Assembly: GCF_001307275.1 (NCBI RefSeq)
Contig: NZ_CP012831.1
Span: forward strand, 5,634,501-5,698,500
DNA from: Pseudomonas fluorescens
GTDB lineage: Bacteria > Pseudomonadota > Gammaproteobacteria > Pseudomonadales > Pseudomonadaceae
Length of the DNA stretch: 64,000 nucleotides
Reading direction: 5' to 3'
This document shows positions 41,298 through 49,147 of the stretch, one piece after another. A program made the translations under genes and the position numbers. Position 1 is the stretch's first letter. Each line of letters opens with the position of its first letter. A model generated the notes under the pieces. The model had not been told where the DNA came from. It did no database searches and was given only the letters and a program-made list of their open reading frames with translations.

Positions 41298-42476
41298 TCA
41301 GTACCCCGGCTTGTGGGCGCGGCTGCTGAAGAAAATGCCGCTGGGGCTCAGGGCCGGGAGGCTGCCCAGGCGTTCGAGGCGATAAGGGTCCCAGACCTGC
41401 ACCTGACCGCCATCCCGGGCGGACAGCCACAGTTGGTCGCCTCGGGCGGTGAACTCCATGTGCAGCACTGCCGGACCCGGCCGCAGGTCGGCGACGATGG
41501 CGTGGGTCTGGGTGTCGATGACCTGGACGCGGTCGTTGTCCGGGTAGGCGAAGTTGACCCACAACTGCCGGCCATCCGGTCGCGCTGTGACGAACACCGG
41601 TTGACCGGCCACGGCGATGGCGTCGGTCTGTTGCCAGTCCTGGGCGTTCATCACCAACACTTGGTGATGCCCGACGGCGGGCACGAAGGCTTGCCGGTCG
41701 GCGATGGCCCAGCCTTCCAGGTGCGGCATCTTGTACACCGGGAGCCGCTCCTGGCCGCGCCCGTAATGCCCCAGTACCCGTTTCACCCCGCGTTCCGGGT
41801 GCCAGAGATCGAGTTGGGCCATGCCGTCTTCACCGAACAGACCGGCCATGTAATAACGCCCGTCCGGGGTGATCAGGGCGTCGTAGGGTTGTTGGCCAAT
41901 GGCGGTGAAACGCTCGATGCGCGGGGTGAGGCCCAGGCTGAAATCGACGCTCCAGATTTCGCCGGTGTCGAACAGACTGAACACGAAGCGTTGTCCCGGC
42001 GCATCCACCAAGCCAACCACCCGTGAGCGCTTCTGGCCGCCCTGCAACGGCGTGGCCGGGATGTCGGCGATCTGTTCCAGGGTCCGGGCATCGAACACCT
42101 TGACGCCGCCGGGCTCGTAGTTGGAAACGGCGATCAGTTTGCCGTCCTGGCTGATCGCGCCGCCGATGCTGTTGCCGCCCTGGATGATCCGGCGTTCGAC
42201 GCGCGCACTCAGCAGGTCGACCTTGCTCAGGCCGCCATCACGGCCGAAGACATAGGCGTAGCGCTGGTCGCGGGAAAACACCACCGAGGCGTGGGACAAG
42301 TCGCCCAGGCCTTCGACGCGGCCCAGGGCGGTGCGGGTGTCGCTTTCGATGATTTGCAGGCTGCCGCTGGCGCGCTCCACCACCACGCCCAAATCGCCGG
42401 TACCGCGCAACGGTGTCTGGGCGCAACCGCAGAGCAGCAGGGCGATGGCGGTGGAGGACAGGAAGGAACGGATCAT
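41298..42476 (-). CDS. nirF: NirF, heme d1 biosynthesis protein (lipoprotein)
   Basis: 392 residues. A lipoprotein signal with lipobox LLLC (Cys16) in AIALLLCGCAQ indicates membrane anchoring on the periplasmic side. The rest is a d1-type beta propeller without a cytochrome c domain. NirF is required for heme d1 assembly and interacts with NirN and NirS. The start overlaps the nirC stop. Confidence 0.94.
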   Translation of the reverse strand: MIRSFLSSTAIALLLCGCAQTPLRGTGDLGVVVERASGSLQIIESDTRTALGRVEGLGDLSHASVVFSRDQRYAYVFGRDGGLSKVDLLSARVERRIIQGGNSIGGAISQDGKLIAVSNYEPGGVKVFDARTLEQIADIPATPLQGGQKRSRVVGLVDAPGQRFVFSLFDTGEIWSVDFSLGLTPRIERFTAIGQQPYDALITPDGRYYMAGLFGEDGMAQLDLWHPERGVKRVLGHYGRGQERLPVYKMPHLEGWAIADRQAFVPAVGHHQVLVMNAQDWQQTDAIAVAGQPVFVTARPDGRQLWVNFAYPDNDRVQVIDTQTHAIVADLRPGPAVLHMEFTARGDQLWLSARDGGQVQVWDPYRLERLGSLPALSPSGIFFSSRAHKPGY

Positions 42477-42802
42477 GAGGCGGGTTTTCCTTGAAGGAGC
42501 CGGTCCACCAGCCAGCGAATGTCGTCGGGCGCAAGCAACGCTGCCCAACCGGGCATGGCGCTGCCGGGCCGTCCGAGGGTGACGGTGGCGATGAGGCTGT
42601 CGCGGGATTTTCCGGCCAGGGCTTCGTGGGTCAGGGGCGGACCGAGGCCGCCGGTCAGGTACAGGCCGTGGCAGGCGCCACAGTCCTGGTCCAGCAGATG
42701 TTGCAATTGGGCCTGGCGCTGGCTGTCGGGAGCGGCCAGCACGCAGGAAGAGAAAGCGAAGAGGAGGGTGGTCATCGAGATTGCGGTGTTGTGTCGTTCC
42801 AT
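42473..42802 (-). CDS. nirC: NirC, periplasmic cytochrome c
   Basis: 109 residues with a signal peptide (to about VLAA), heme site CGACHG and a likely axial Met in GSAMPGWA. It supplies electrons during heme d1 formation or to NirS. The start at 42802 follows an AGGAGG ribosome site. A 179-base gap with a REPIN separates it from nirM. Confidence 0.92.
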   Translation of the reverse strand: MERHNTAISMTTLLFAFSSCVLAAPDSQRQAQLQHLLDQDCGACHGLYLTGGLGPPLTHEALAGKSRDSLIATVTLGRPGSAMPGWAALLAPDDIRWLVDRLLQGKPAS

Positions 42803-42858
42803 GACGCCTCCTGATCAAGAAATAAAGTTGAGCGCGGTCCCTGTAGTGAGGGAATTTA

Positions 42859-42946
42859 TGTGGGAGCAAAGCTTGCTCGCGAAACAGCCGCCTTGATCTC
42901 TGAAGGACCGCACCGCCCCCATCGCGGGCAAGCCTTGCTCCTACAT
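42859..42946. repeat. REPIN between nirM and nirC
   Basis: GTGGGAGCAAAGCTTGCTCG and the inverse ATCGCGGGCAAGCCTTGCTC form a pair within the nir operon, splitting nirSM from the heme d1 genes. Confidence 0.88.
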
Positions 42947-42981
42947 ACAACCCCTTGCCACAGAGCTGGACTCCTTGAGCG

Positions 42982-43290
42982 TTATTTAAGGGTCAAGACC
43001 CACGCAGCCAGGATCTTGGCTTCCTCTTCCGTCACGGGGTTGGCCGGCATCGGCATCGGTCCCCAATTGCCTTGCGTGCCTTCCTTGATGTGCTTGGCGA
43101 GCAGATCCTGGGCCCCGGCGACGCCAGCGTTTTTCGCCGCGACCTCCTTGAGCGCCGGGCCCACCACCTTGGTGTCGATGGAATGGCAGGCGGCGCAGGG
43201 CTTGCTCTTGAACAGCGTCGGGCCGTCTTGCGCCAACGCCGGCAGGCTGTAGGCGGCAGTCAAGGCCAGGGCAATCAGAATAGGCTTCAT
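42982..43290 (-). CDS. nirM: cytochrome c-551, electron donor to nitrite reductase
   Basis: 102 residues: signal peptide MKPILIALALTAAYSLPALA, heme site CAACHS, axial Met in WGPMPMPAN. This is the classic Pseudomonas cytochrome c551 fold. It passes electrons from the bc1 complex to NirS in the periplasm and lies 24 bases after nirS. Confidence 0.95.
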   Translation of the reverse strand: MKPILIALALTAAYSLPALAQDGPTLFKSKPCAACHSIDTKVVGPALKEVAAKNAGVAGAQDLLAKHIKEGTQGNWGPMPMPANPVTEEEAKILAAWVLTLK

Positions 43291-43314
43291 GGTTTTTCCT
43301 CTTATTGATGGGGC

Positions 43315-44994
43315 TCAATAGATGTCGTGTTGGGTGTTGTAGACGTTGAATTTCCCGGTCGGGGTGATCAGGCGCTTGTCCTTGATCACGTTCTTGACCT
43401 TGAGGGTCTTGTCGTCGATCACCACCAGCGCCGACTCGTCTTCCTGGCCACTCCAGACCGAGAACCAGACCTCGTCGCCGGCCTTGTTGTATTCCGGTTG
43501 CACCACGCGTAGCGCGCCTTTCTCGATGCCGGCGTATTCGGCGATCGGCAGCACGGTGTAGCCGGCGTCGAGCTTGTCGATGTTGAACACCGCCACCGAC
43601 TGGCTGAGCTTGGCGTCCGGGCTGAGGGTGGTGTCGACATACAGGTGGCGCGAGGCGGGGTGGGTCTTGATGAACAGCGAGCCGCCACCCTGGCCCTGGA
43701 GCGAACCGACCTGCTTCCAGGCGTATTGCGGATGCTTGATCGGGTCGGTGCCGATCATGGAAACCCCGGCATCGCCCAGGTGGCTGGTGGCCCAGACCGG
43801 TCCGTAGAGTGGATGGTTGAAGTTGGCGCCGCGCCCCGGGTGCGGGGTCTTGCCGACATCCACCAGGGCGGTGAGCTTGCGTTCCTTGGAGTCGATCACC
43901 GCGACCTTGTTGGAGTTGTTGGCGGCCGTCATGAAGTAGCGGTGGCTGCTGTCCCAACCGCCGTCATGGAGGAACGGCGCGGCGTCGATGCTGGTGATGG
44001 TGAGGTTCTTGATGTCCTGGTAGTTGACCAGCATCACCTTGCCGGTTTCCTTGACGTTGACGATGAACTCCGGCCATTCGTGAGAGGCGATGATGGCCGC
44101 GACCCGTGGCTCGGGATGGTATTGCTGGGTATCGACGGTCATGCCCCGGGTCGAGACGATCTGCCTGGGCTCCAGGGTCTCGCCGTCCATGATGGTGAAC
44201 TGCGGCGGCCAGTAGGAACCGGCGATGGTGTACTTGTCCTCGTAGCCCTTGAACTTGGAGGTCTCCACCGAGCGGGCTTCGATGCCCACCTTGATTTCCG
44301 CCACCTTGGTCGGCTCTTTCGGCCACAGGTCGATCATGTCGATCTTGGCATCGCGGCCGATCACCAGCAGGTAGCGCCCCGATGCGGAGATGCGCGAGAT
44401 GTGCACCGCATAACCGGTGTCGATCAGCTTGACGATCTTCTTGGTATCGCCGTCGATCAAGGCGATCTTGCCATCGTCGCGCAGGGTGACTGAAAACAGG
44501 TTTTGCAGATTGAGGTTGTTGAGCTGCCGGGTCGGACGGTCTCCGGGTTTGACCAGGACCTTCCAGGTCTTGAGGGTTTCGGCCATGCCCCATTCAGGTG
44601 GTGTCGGCGGGGTGTGCTGGATGAACTTGGCCATCACCGTGATCTGGTCTTTGGTCAGGGCGTTGGAGGTGCCCCAGTTCGGCATGCCGGCGGCGGAGCC
44701 GTAGGTGATCAGCGCCTCCAGGTAGGCCTGGCCGCGGGACTGGGTGATGTCGGGTGTCAGCGGTTTGCCGGTGGCGCCTTTGCGCAAGACCCCGTGGCAG
44801 CCGGCGCAGCGCTGGAAATAGATTTCCTTGGCCGAGTCGAAGTCGGCCTGGCTCAGGTCCGGTGCGCCTTCGGTCTTGACCACGCGGGACGGTTCCGGCG
44901 TGGTGGGTTGGTCGGCGAAGGCGTAGGGAGCAACCAGCGCTGTACACAGCGCCGTCACCCTCAGGGCCCACGTTTTTTTGTGGCTGATCAGCAT
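43315..44994 (-). CDS. nirS: cytochrome cd1 nitrite reductase
   Basis: 559 residues. Signal peptide ending YAFA, an N-terminal cytochrome c domain (CAGCHG) and a C-terminal eight-blade propeller that binds heme d1, with active-site His pairs in the propeller (e.g. EPRVAAIIASHEWPEF). It reduces nitrite to nitric oxide. First gene of the nirSMCFDLGHJEN operon; an FNR-type box is centred 41.5 bases upstream of its predicted transcription start. Confidence 0.97.
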   Translation of the reverse strand: MLISHKKTWALRVTALCTALVAPYAFADQPTTPEPSRVVKTEGAPDLSQADFDSAKEIYFQRCAGCHGVLRKGATGKPLTPDITQSRGQAYLEALITYGSAAGMPNWGTSNALTKDQITVMAKFIQHTPPTPPEWGMAETLKTWKVLVKPGDRPTRQLNNLNLQNLFSVTLRDDGKIALIDGDTKKIVKLIDTGYAVHISRISASGRYLLVIGRDAKIDMIDLWPKEPTKVAEIKVGIEARSVETSKFKGYEDKYTIAGSYWPPQFTIMDGETLEPRQIVSTRGMTVDTQQYHPEPRVAAIIASHEWPEFIVNVKETGKVMLVNYQDIKNLTITSIDAAPFLHDGGWDSSHRYFMTAANNSNKVAVIDSKERKLTALVDVGKTPHPGRGANFNHPLYGPVWATSHLGDAGVSMIGTDPIKHPQYAWKQVGSLQGQGGGSLFIKTHPASRHLYVDTTLSPDAKLSQSVAVFNIDKLDAGYTVLPIAEYAGIEKGALRVVQPEYNKAGDEVWFSVWSGQEDESALVVIDDKTLKVKNVIKDKRLITPTGKFNVYNTQHDIY

Positions 44995-45096
44995 TCCATT
45001 TCTCCTCAGGCATGACCCGCGCTGCGCTGTAATTGACGTTCGGCGCGCAGGTTCTTGGTGCGATGCAAGGCTATGCCCAGGGCGGTGGTGAGCCGC

Positions 45097-45110
45097 TTGA
45101 CGGCGATCAA
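45097..45110. promoter_or_regulatory. FNR/ANR/DNR box between nirS and nirQ
   Basis: TTGACGGCGATCAA matches TTGAT-N4-ATCAA with one mismatch. On the minus strand a CATAGC -10-like hexamer (45070-45075) is centred 31 bases away, the class II FNR geometry for nirS. The same box is 84 bases before nirQ. Confidence 0.8.
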
Positions 45111-45193
45111 GTTTGCTGGCCGCCGGCCTTGCCAGGTTGTCGCAGGGCGCCGTAGCGTGGCCGGCAATCGTGTTGTCTGATCAGGCCCTCGCC

Positions 45194-45997
45194 ATGAACG
45201 CTATCCACACTTTGCAGCACCCCGACGAACCCTTTTATCAACCCCAGGACAACGAGCAGGCGCTGTTCGAACAGGCCTGGCATCACGGCATGCCGGTGCT
45301 GATCAAAGGCCCCACCGGCTGCGGCAAGACCCGTTTCGTCCAGCACATGGCTCACCGTCTGAAACTACCGCTGTACACCGTCGCCTGCCACGATGATTTG
45401 AGTGCGGCTGACCTGGTGGGCCGTCACCTGATCGGCGCCCAGGGCACCTGGTGGCAGGACGGCCCCTTGACCCGGGCGGTGCGTGAGGGCGGCATTTGCT
45501 ATCTGGATGAGGTGGTCGAAGCGCGCCAGGACACGGCGGTGGTGCTGCACCCGCTGGCCGATGATCGCCGGCAGCTGTACCTGGAACGCACCGGTGAAGT
45601 GCTGCAGGCGCCGCCGTCCTTCATGCTGGTGGTGTCGTACAACCCCGGTTACCAGAACCTGCTCAAGGGTATGAAGCCCAGCACGCGCCAGCGTTTCGTG
45701 GCGCTGCGCTTTGGCTATCCGGCGGTGGCCGATGAAGAGCGCATCGTCGCCCGCGAGGCGGGTGTGGACCTGGCCCTTGCGGCCCAGGTGGTGCGGCTGG
45801 GGCAGGCGCTGCGCCGGCTCGATCAACATGACCTGGAGGAAGTCGCCTCAACGCGCCTGTTGATTTTCGCCGCGCGCATGATCGGCTCCGGCATGGACCC
45901 GCGCCAATCCTGTCTGGCCTGCCTGGCCGAGCCGTTGAGTGACGACCCGCAGACCGTTGCCGCTTTGATGGATGTGGTCGATGTCCACTTCGGCTGA
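45194..45997 (+). CDS. nirQ: NirQ/NorQ, MoxR-type AAA+ ATPase for NO reductase activation
   Basis: 267 residues with Walker A GPTGCGKT (39-46), Walker B GGICYLDEVVEA and arginine-finger region MKPSTRQRFVALRF. NirQ works with NorD to mature or activate NO reductase. Start MNAIHTLQHP at 45194; upstream in-frame starts lie inside the control region. It shares an FNR-type box with the divergent nirS. Confidence 0.95.
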   Translation: MNAIHTLQHPDEPFYQPQDNEQALFEQAWHHGMPVLIKGPTGCGKTRFVQHMAHRLKLPLYTVACHDDLSAADLVGRHLIGAQGTWWQDGPLTRAVREGGICYLDEVVEARQDTAVVLHPLADDRRQLYLERTGEVLQAPPSFMLVVSYNPGYQNLLKGMKPSTRQRFVALRFGYPAVADEERIVAREAGVDLALAAQVVRLGQALRRLDQHDLEEVASTRLLIFAARMIGSGMDPRQSCLACLAEPLSDDPQTVAALMDVVDVHFG

Positions 45998-46565
45998 AAC
46001 CGCTGGCGTGCCCCGGCGGTTGCCCGGGGATCTGGCGATGTGGTTTTTCATCCTCGCCGAGTTGTCGGTGTTCGCGCTGTTGATCCTGGCATTCACTGTC
46101 GCCCAGGCGTTGCACCCGCAGATGTTCAGCGAGGGCCGGCAATTGCTGGACCGCTCCACGGGCCTGGCGATGACCCTGAGCCTGCTGACCGCCGGGCTGT
46201 TCGCCGCCCTGGCCCAGGAGCAAGTCAGGCGGGACCGGCCGCGTCGCGCCGCGCTGTTGTTGTGCGGGGCGTTGTTGCTCGCCTGCGGTTATGTGGCGAT
46301 CAAGCTCACTGAGTATGCCCATCTGCTGGCGAACGGTTTGGGGATGGAGCGCGACACGTTCTTCACCTTGTACTGGATCCTCACCGCGTTTCATTTTCTC
46401 CATGTGCTGCTGGGCATGGTGATCCTCGCCTGGCTGGCCGAGGGTTGCCGGCGTCGGCGCTACGGTGCGCAGGAACACAGCGGGTTGGAGTCCGGCGTGC
46501 TGTATTGGCACATGGTCGATCTGGTCTGGGTGCTGCTGTTCCCGGTTGTCTACATTCTCGGTTGA
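45981..46565 (+). CDS. nirO: NirO/NorE, cytochrome c oxidase subunit III-like protein
   Basis: 194 residues with five membrane segments and the subunit III signatures TLYWILTAFHFLHVLLGM and YWHMVDLVWVLLFPVVY. These proteins support NO reductase function in denitrifiers, but the mechanism is unclear. The ATG at 45981 overlaps nirQ by 17 bases. Confidence 0.88.
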   Translation: MSTSAETAGVPRRLPGDLAMWFFILAELSVFALLILAFTVAQALHPQMFSEGRQLLDRSTGLAMTLSLLTAGLFAALAQEQVRRDRPRRAALLLCGALLLACGYVAIKLTEYAHLLANGLGMERDTFFTLYWILTAFHFLHVLLGMVILAWLAEGCRRRRYGAQEHSGLESGVLYWHMVDLVWVLLFPVVYILG

Positions 46566-46577
46566 GCGGAGGTGCTC

Positions 46578-46835
46578 ATGTCGGCTTCCCGTGTCTTGAT
46601 CACCTGCTGGATGGCGCTGGCCGTGCTGAGCACCGGCACCGTCGCCCTGGGCCAGGTCGCCGCCAGCGCACTGGTGTCCATCGCCATCCTGGCGGTCGCG
46701 GTGACCAAGGCCTGGCTGATCGCCGACGGCTTCATGGAACTGCGCCATGCGCCGCGCCTGTGGCGGCGGTTGATATTGAGTTGGGCCGCACTATTGGCCG
46801 TGCTGATTGCCTCGACACTCATGTCTGGCACATAA
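46578..46835 (+). CDS. nirP: NirP, small membrane protein (COX subunit IV-like)
   Basis: 85 residues with three predicted membrane segments and the conserved LGQVAASALVSIAILAVAVTKAWLIADGFMEL core, here quoted in part: TKAWLIADGFMELRHAP. A GGAGG ribosome site precedes ATG 46578. It completes the nirQOP set known from P. aeruginosa. Confidence 0.85.
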   Translation: MSASRVLITCWMALAVLSTGTVALGQVAASALVSIAILAVAVTKAWLIADGFMELRHAPRLWRRLILSWAALLAVLIASTLMSGT

Positions 46836-46837
46836 CC

Positions 46838-46968
46838 GTGGCGAGGGAGCTTGCTCCCGCTGGGCTGCGCAGCAGCCCCAAGGCCAGGCATCCCGGTGTA
46901 TCAGGCTGACCGCGATCAACTTGCCTGGGGCCGCTTCGCGCCCCGGCGGGAGCAAGCTCCCTCGCCAC
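46838..46968. repeat. REPIN, GTGGCGAGGGAGCTTGC type
   Basis: GTGGCGAGGGAGCTTGCTCC with CTGCGCAGCAG on the left and the inverse with CGCTTCGCGCC on the right. It separates nirP from the norCB promoter. Confidence 0.9.
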
Positions 46969-47027
46969 AAAAGCTCATCTGCCTTTTGGGCTGTGTTGGA
47001 ACAACCTACCAAAACCATCGGAGATTC

Positions 47028-47041
47028 TTGATCGCCATCAA
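47028..47041 (+). promoter_or_regulatory. perfect FNR/DNR box of norCB
   Basis: TTGATCGCCATCAA matches TTGAT-N4-ATCAA exactly. A TAGAAT -10 hexamer at 47065-47070 is centred 33 bases away, close to class II activation geometry. No NorR box is seen here, so norCB looks Dnr-controlled. Confidence 0.9.
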
Positions 47042-47098
47042 GCGGTTTCAGCCCCCTCGGTTCCTAGAATGGTCACGCCAAGCAATGAGGAAGTGACC

Positions 47099-47539
47099 AT
47101 GTCAGATACCTTCACCAAAGGCATGGCCAGGAATATTTATTTCGGGGGAAGCATCTTCTTCTTCCTGATATTCCTGGCCCTGACCTACCACACGGAACAG
47201 ACCTTTCCCGAACGCAGCAACCAGGCGCAATTGACGGAGTCGGTGATACGCGGCAAGGGCGTCTGGGAGCGCAACAACTGCATCGGCTGCCATACGCTGT
47301 TGGGCGAGGGCGCGTATTTTGCGCCGGAGCTGGGCAACGTCGTGAACCGGCGTGGTGGCGACGAGGCCTTCAAGCCGTTCCTGCAGGCGTGGATGAAAAT
47401 GCAGCCGCTGAACGTTCCGGGGCGGCGGGCCATGCCTCAGTTCAACCTGAGCGAGCAGGAGGTCGACGACATCGCCGAGTTCCTCAAGTGGAGTTCGAAA
47501 ATCAATACCAATGGCTGGCCGCCAAACAAGGAGGGCTGA
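47099..47539 (+). CDS. norC: nitric oxide reductase, cytochrome c subunit
   Basis: 146 residues with a single N-terminal membrane anchor (FGGSIFFFLIFLALTYH), heme c site CIGCHT and axial Met in RAMPQFNLS. It feeds electrons to NorB. Start MSDTFTKGMA at 47099 with a GAGG-type ribosome site. It is 3 bases from norB. Confidence 0.96.
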   Translation: MSDTFTKGMARNIYFGGSIFFFLIFLALTYHTEQTFPERSNQAQLTESVIRGKGVWERNNCIGCHTLLGEGAYFAPELGNVVNRRGGDEAFKPFLQAWMKMQPLNVPGRRAMPQFNLSEQEVDDIAEFLKWSSKINTNGWPPNKEG

Positions 47540-47542
47540 GAG

Positions 47543-48970
47543 ATGAGCATGGCTAATCCGCATCTGAAATTCGCCTCGCAGGCTGTCGCCAAACCCTATT
47601 TCGTGTTTGCCCTGATGCTGTTCCTCGGGCAGGTGCTGTTCGGTTTGATCATGGGCCTGCAATACGTGGTCGGCGACTTCCTGTTCCCGCTGATCCCCTT
47701 CAACGTGGCCCGCATGGTCCACACCAACCTGCTGATCGTCTGGCTGCTGTTCGGCTTCATGGGCGCGGCGTATTACCTGATACCGGAGGAGGCCGACCGC
47801 GAACTGCACAGCCCGAAACTGGCGCTCGTGTTGTTCTGGGTATTCGCCGCCGCAGGCGTGGCGACGATCCTGGGTTACCTCTCGGTGCCTTATGCCACGC
47901 TGGCGAAATTCACCGGCAACGACCTGCTACCGACCATGGGCCGCGAGTTCCTGGAACAGCCGACCATCACCAAGATGGGCATCGTCGTGGTATGCCTGGG
48001 GTTCCTCTACAACATCGGCATGACCCTGCTCAAAGGTCGCAAGACCACGGTCAGCATGGTGATGATGACCGGGCTGATCGGCCTGGCGGTGTTCTTCCTG
48101 TTCTCCTTCTACAACCCGGAAAACCTCGCACGCGACAAGTTCTACTGGTGGTGGGTGGTGCATCTTTGGGTGGAAGGCGTCTGGGAACTGATCATGGGTT
48201 CGATGCTCGCCTTCGTCCTGATCAAGATCACCGGCGTGGACCGGGAAGTGGTGGAAAAATGGCTCTACGTGATTATCGCCATGGCGTTGATCACCGGGAT
48301 CATCGGCACCGGTCACCACTTCTTCTGGATCGGCGCGCCCGAGGTCTGGTTGTGGGTCGGCTCGATCTTCTCGGCGATGGAACCGCTGCCGTTCCTGGCG
48401 ATGGTGGTCTTCGCCTTCAGCATGGTGAAAAACCGCCGTCGGCAGCATCCGAACCGTGCCGCCACGTTGTGGGCCAAGGGCACCACGGTCACCGCGTTCT
48501 TCGGCGCGGGTGTCTGGGGTTTCCTGCACACCCTGGCACCGGTCAACTACTACACCCACGGTTCGCAACTGACCGCGGCCCACGGTCACCTGGCTTTCTA
48601 CGGGGCCTACGCGATGATCGTGATGACGCTGATCAGCTACGCCATGCCGCGCTTGCGGGGCTTGGGTGAAGCGGCGGACGAACGCTCCCAGCGCCTGGAG
48701 ATCTGGGGCTTCTGGTTGATGACCCTGTCGATGGTGATGATCACCTTGTTCCTCACCGCCGCCGGTGTGGTCCAGGTGTGGTTGCAGCGGTGGATGCCGG
48801 ATGGCAGTGCCTTGCCGTTCATGGCGACGATGGACCATTTGAAGCCGCTGTTCTGGGCGCGACTGGTCAGCGGCGTCGGGTTCCTGGCCGGGTTGCTCTG
48901 CTACCTGTTCAGCTTCCGTCAACGTGGTCGTGCGGCCCTTCGCGCACCGGCGGCGGTGGTGCCGTCATGA
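47543..48970 (+). CDS. norB: nitric oxide reductase, catalytic subunit
   Basis: 475 residues with 12 membrane helices and conserved heme and FeB ligands, including HTNLLIVWLLFG, HLWVEGVWE (with the Glu of the active site), GTGHHFFWIG and AAHGHLAFYGAYA. It reduces two NO to N2O at the cytoplasmic membrane. Confidence 0.97.
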   Translation: MSMANPHLKFASQAVAKPYFVFALMLFLGQVLFGLIMGLQYVVGDFLFPLIPFNVARMVHTNLLIVWLLFGFMGAAYYLIPEEADRELHSPKLALVLFWVFAAAGVATILGYLSVPYATLAKFTGNDLLPTMGREFLEQPTITKMGIVVVCLGFLYNIGMTLLKGRKTTVSMVMMTGLIGLAVFFLFSFYNPENLARDKFYWWWVVHLWVEGVWELIMGSMLAFVLIKITGVDREVVEKWLYVIIAMALITGIIGTGHHFFWIGAPEVWLWVGSIFSAMEPLPFLAMVVFAFSMVKNRRRQHPNRAATLWAKGTTVTAFFGAGVWGFLHTLAPVNYYTHGSQLTAAHGHLAFYGAYAMIVMTLISYAMPRLRGLGEAADERSQRLEIWGFWLMTLSMVMITLFLTAAGVVQVWLQRWMPDGSALPFMATMDHLKPLFWARLVSGVGFLAGLLCYLFSFRQRGRAALRAPAAVVPS

Positions 48971-49000
48971 GTCGCCACAACGACTAAGCCGAACTCATTT

Positions 49001-49120
49001 GTGGTGAGGGGATTTATGTGGGAGCAAGGCTTGCCCGCGATGGGGCGATGCGGTCTTCCAGAGATCAAGGCGCCTGTTTCGCGAGCAAGCTTTGCTCCCA
49101 CATAAATCCCCTCGCCACAA
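49001..49120. repeat. REPIN between norB and norD
   Basis: GTGGTGAGGGGATTTATGTG extends into GGAGCAAGGCTTGCCCGCGA and is mirrored at the other end by CATAAATCCCCTCGCCAC. It sits within the norCBD operon. Confidence 0.9.
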
Positions 49121-49147
49121 TGGGTTCGGCTTAAGAGGAGAACAACC

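Noticed and set aside
47041..47098. NorR site searched for in front of norCB
   Set aside because: GGTTTCAGCCCCC is the nearest match but lacks the ACC half, and no sigma-54 core is present.
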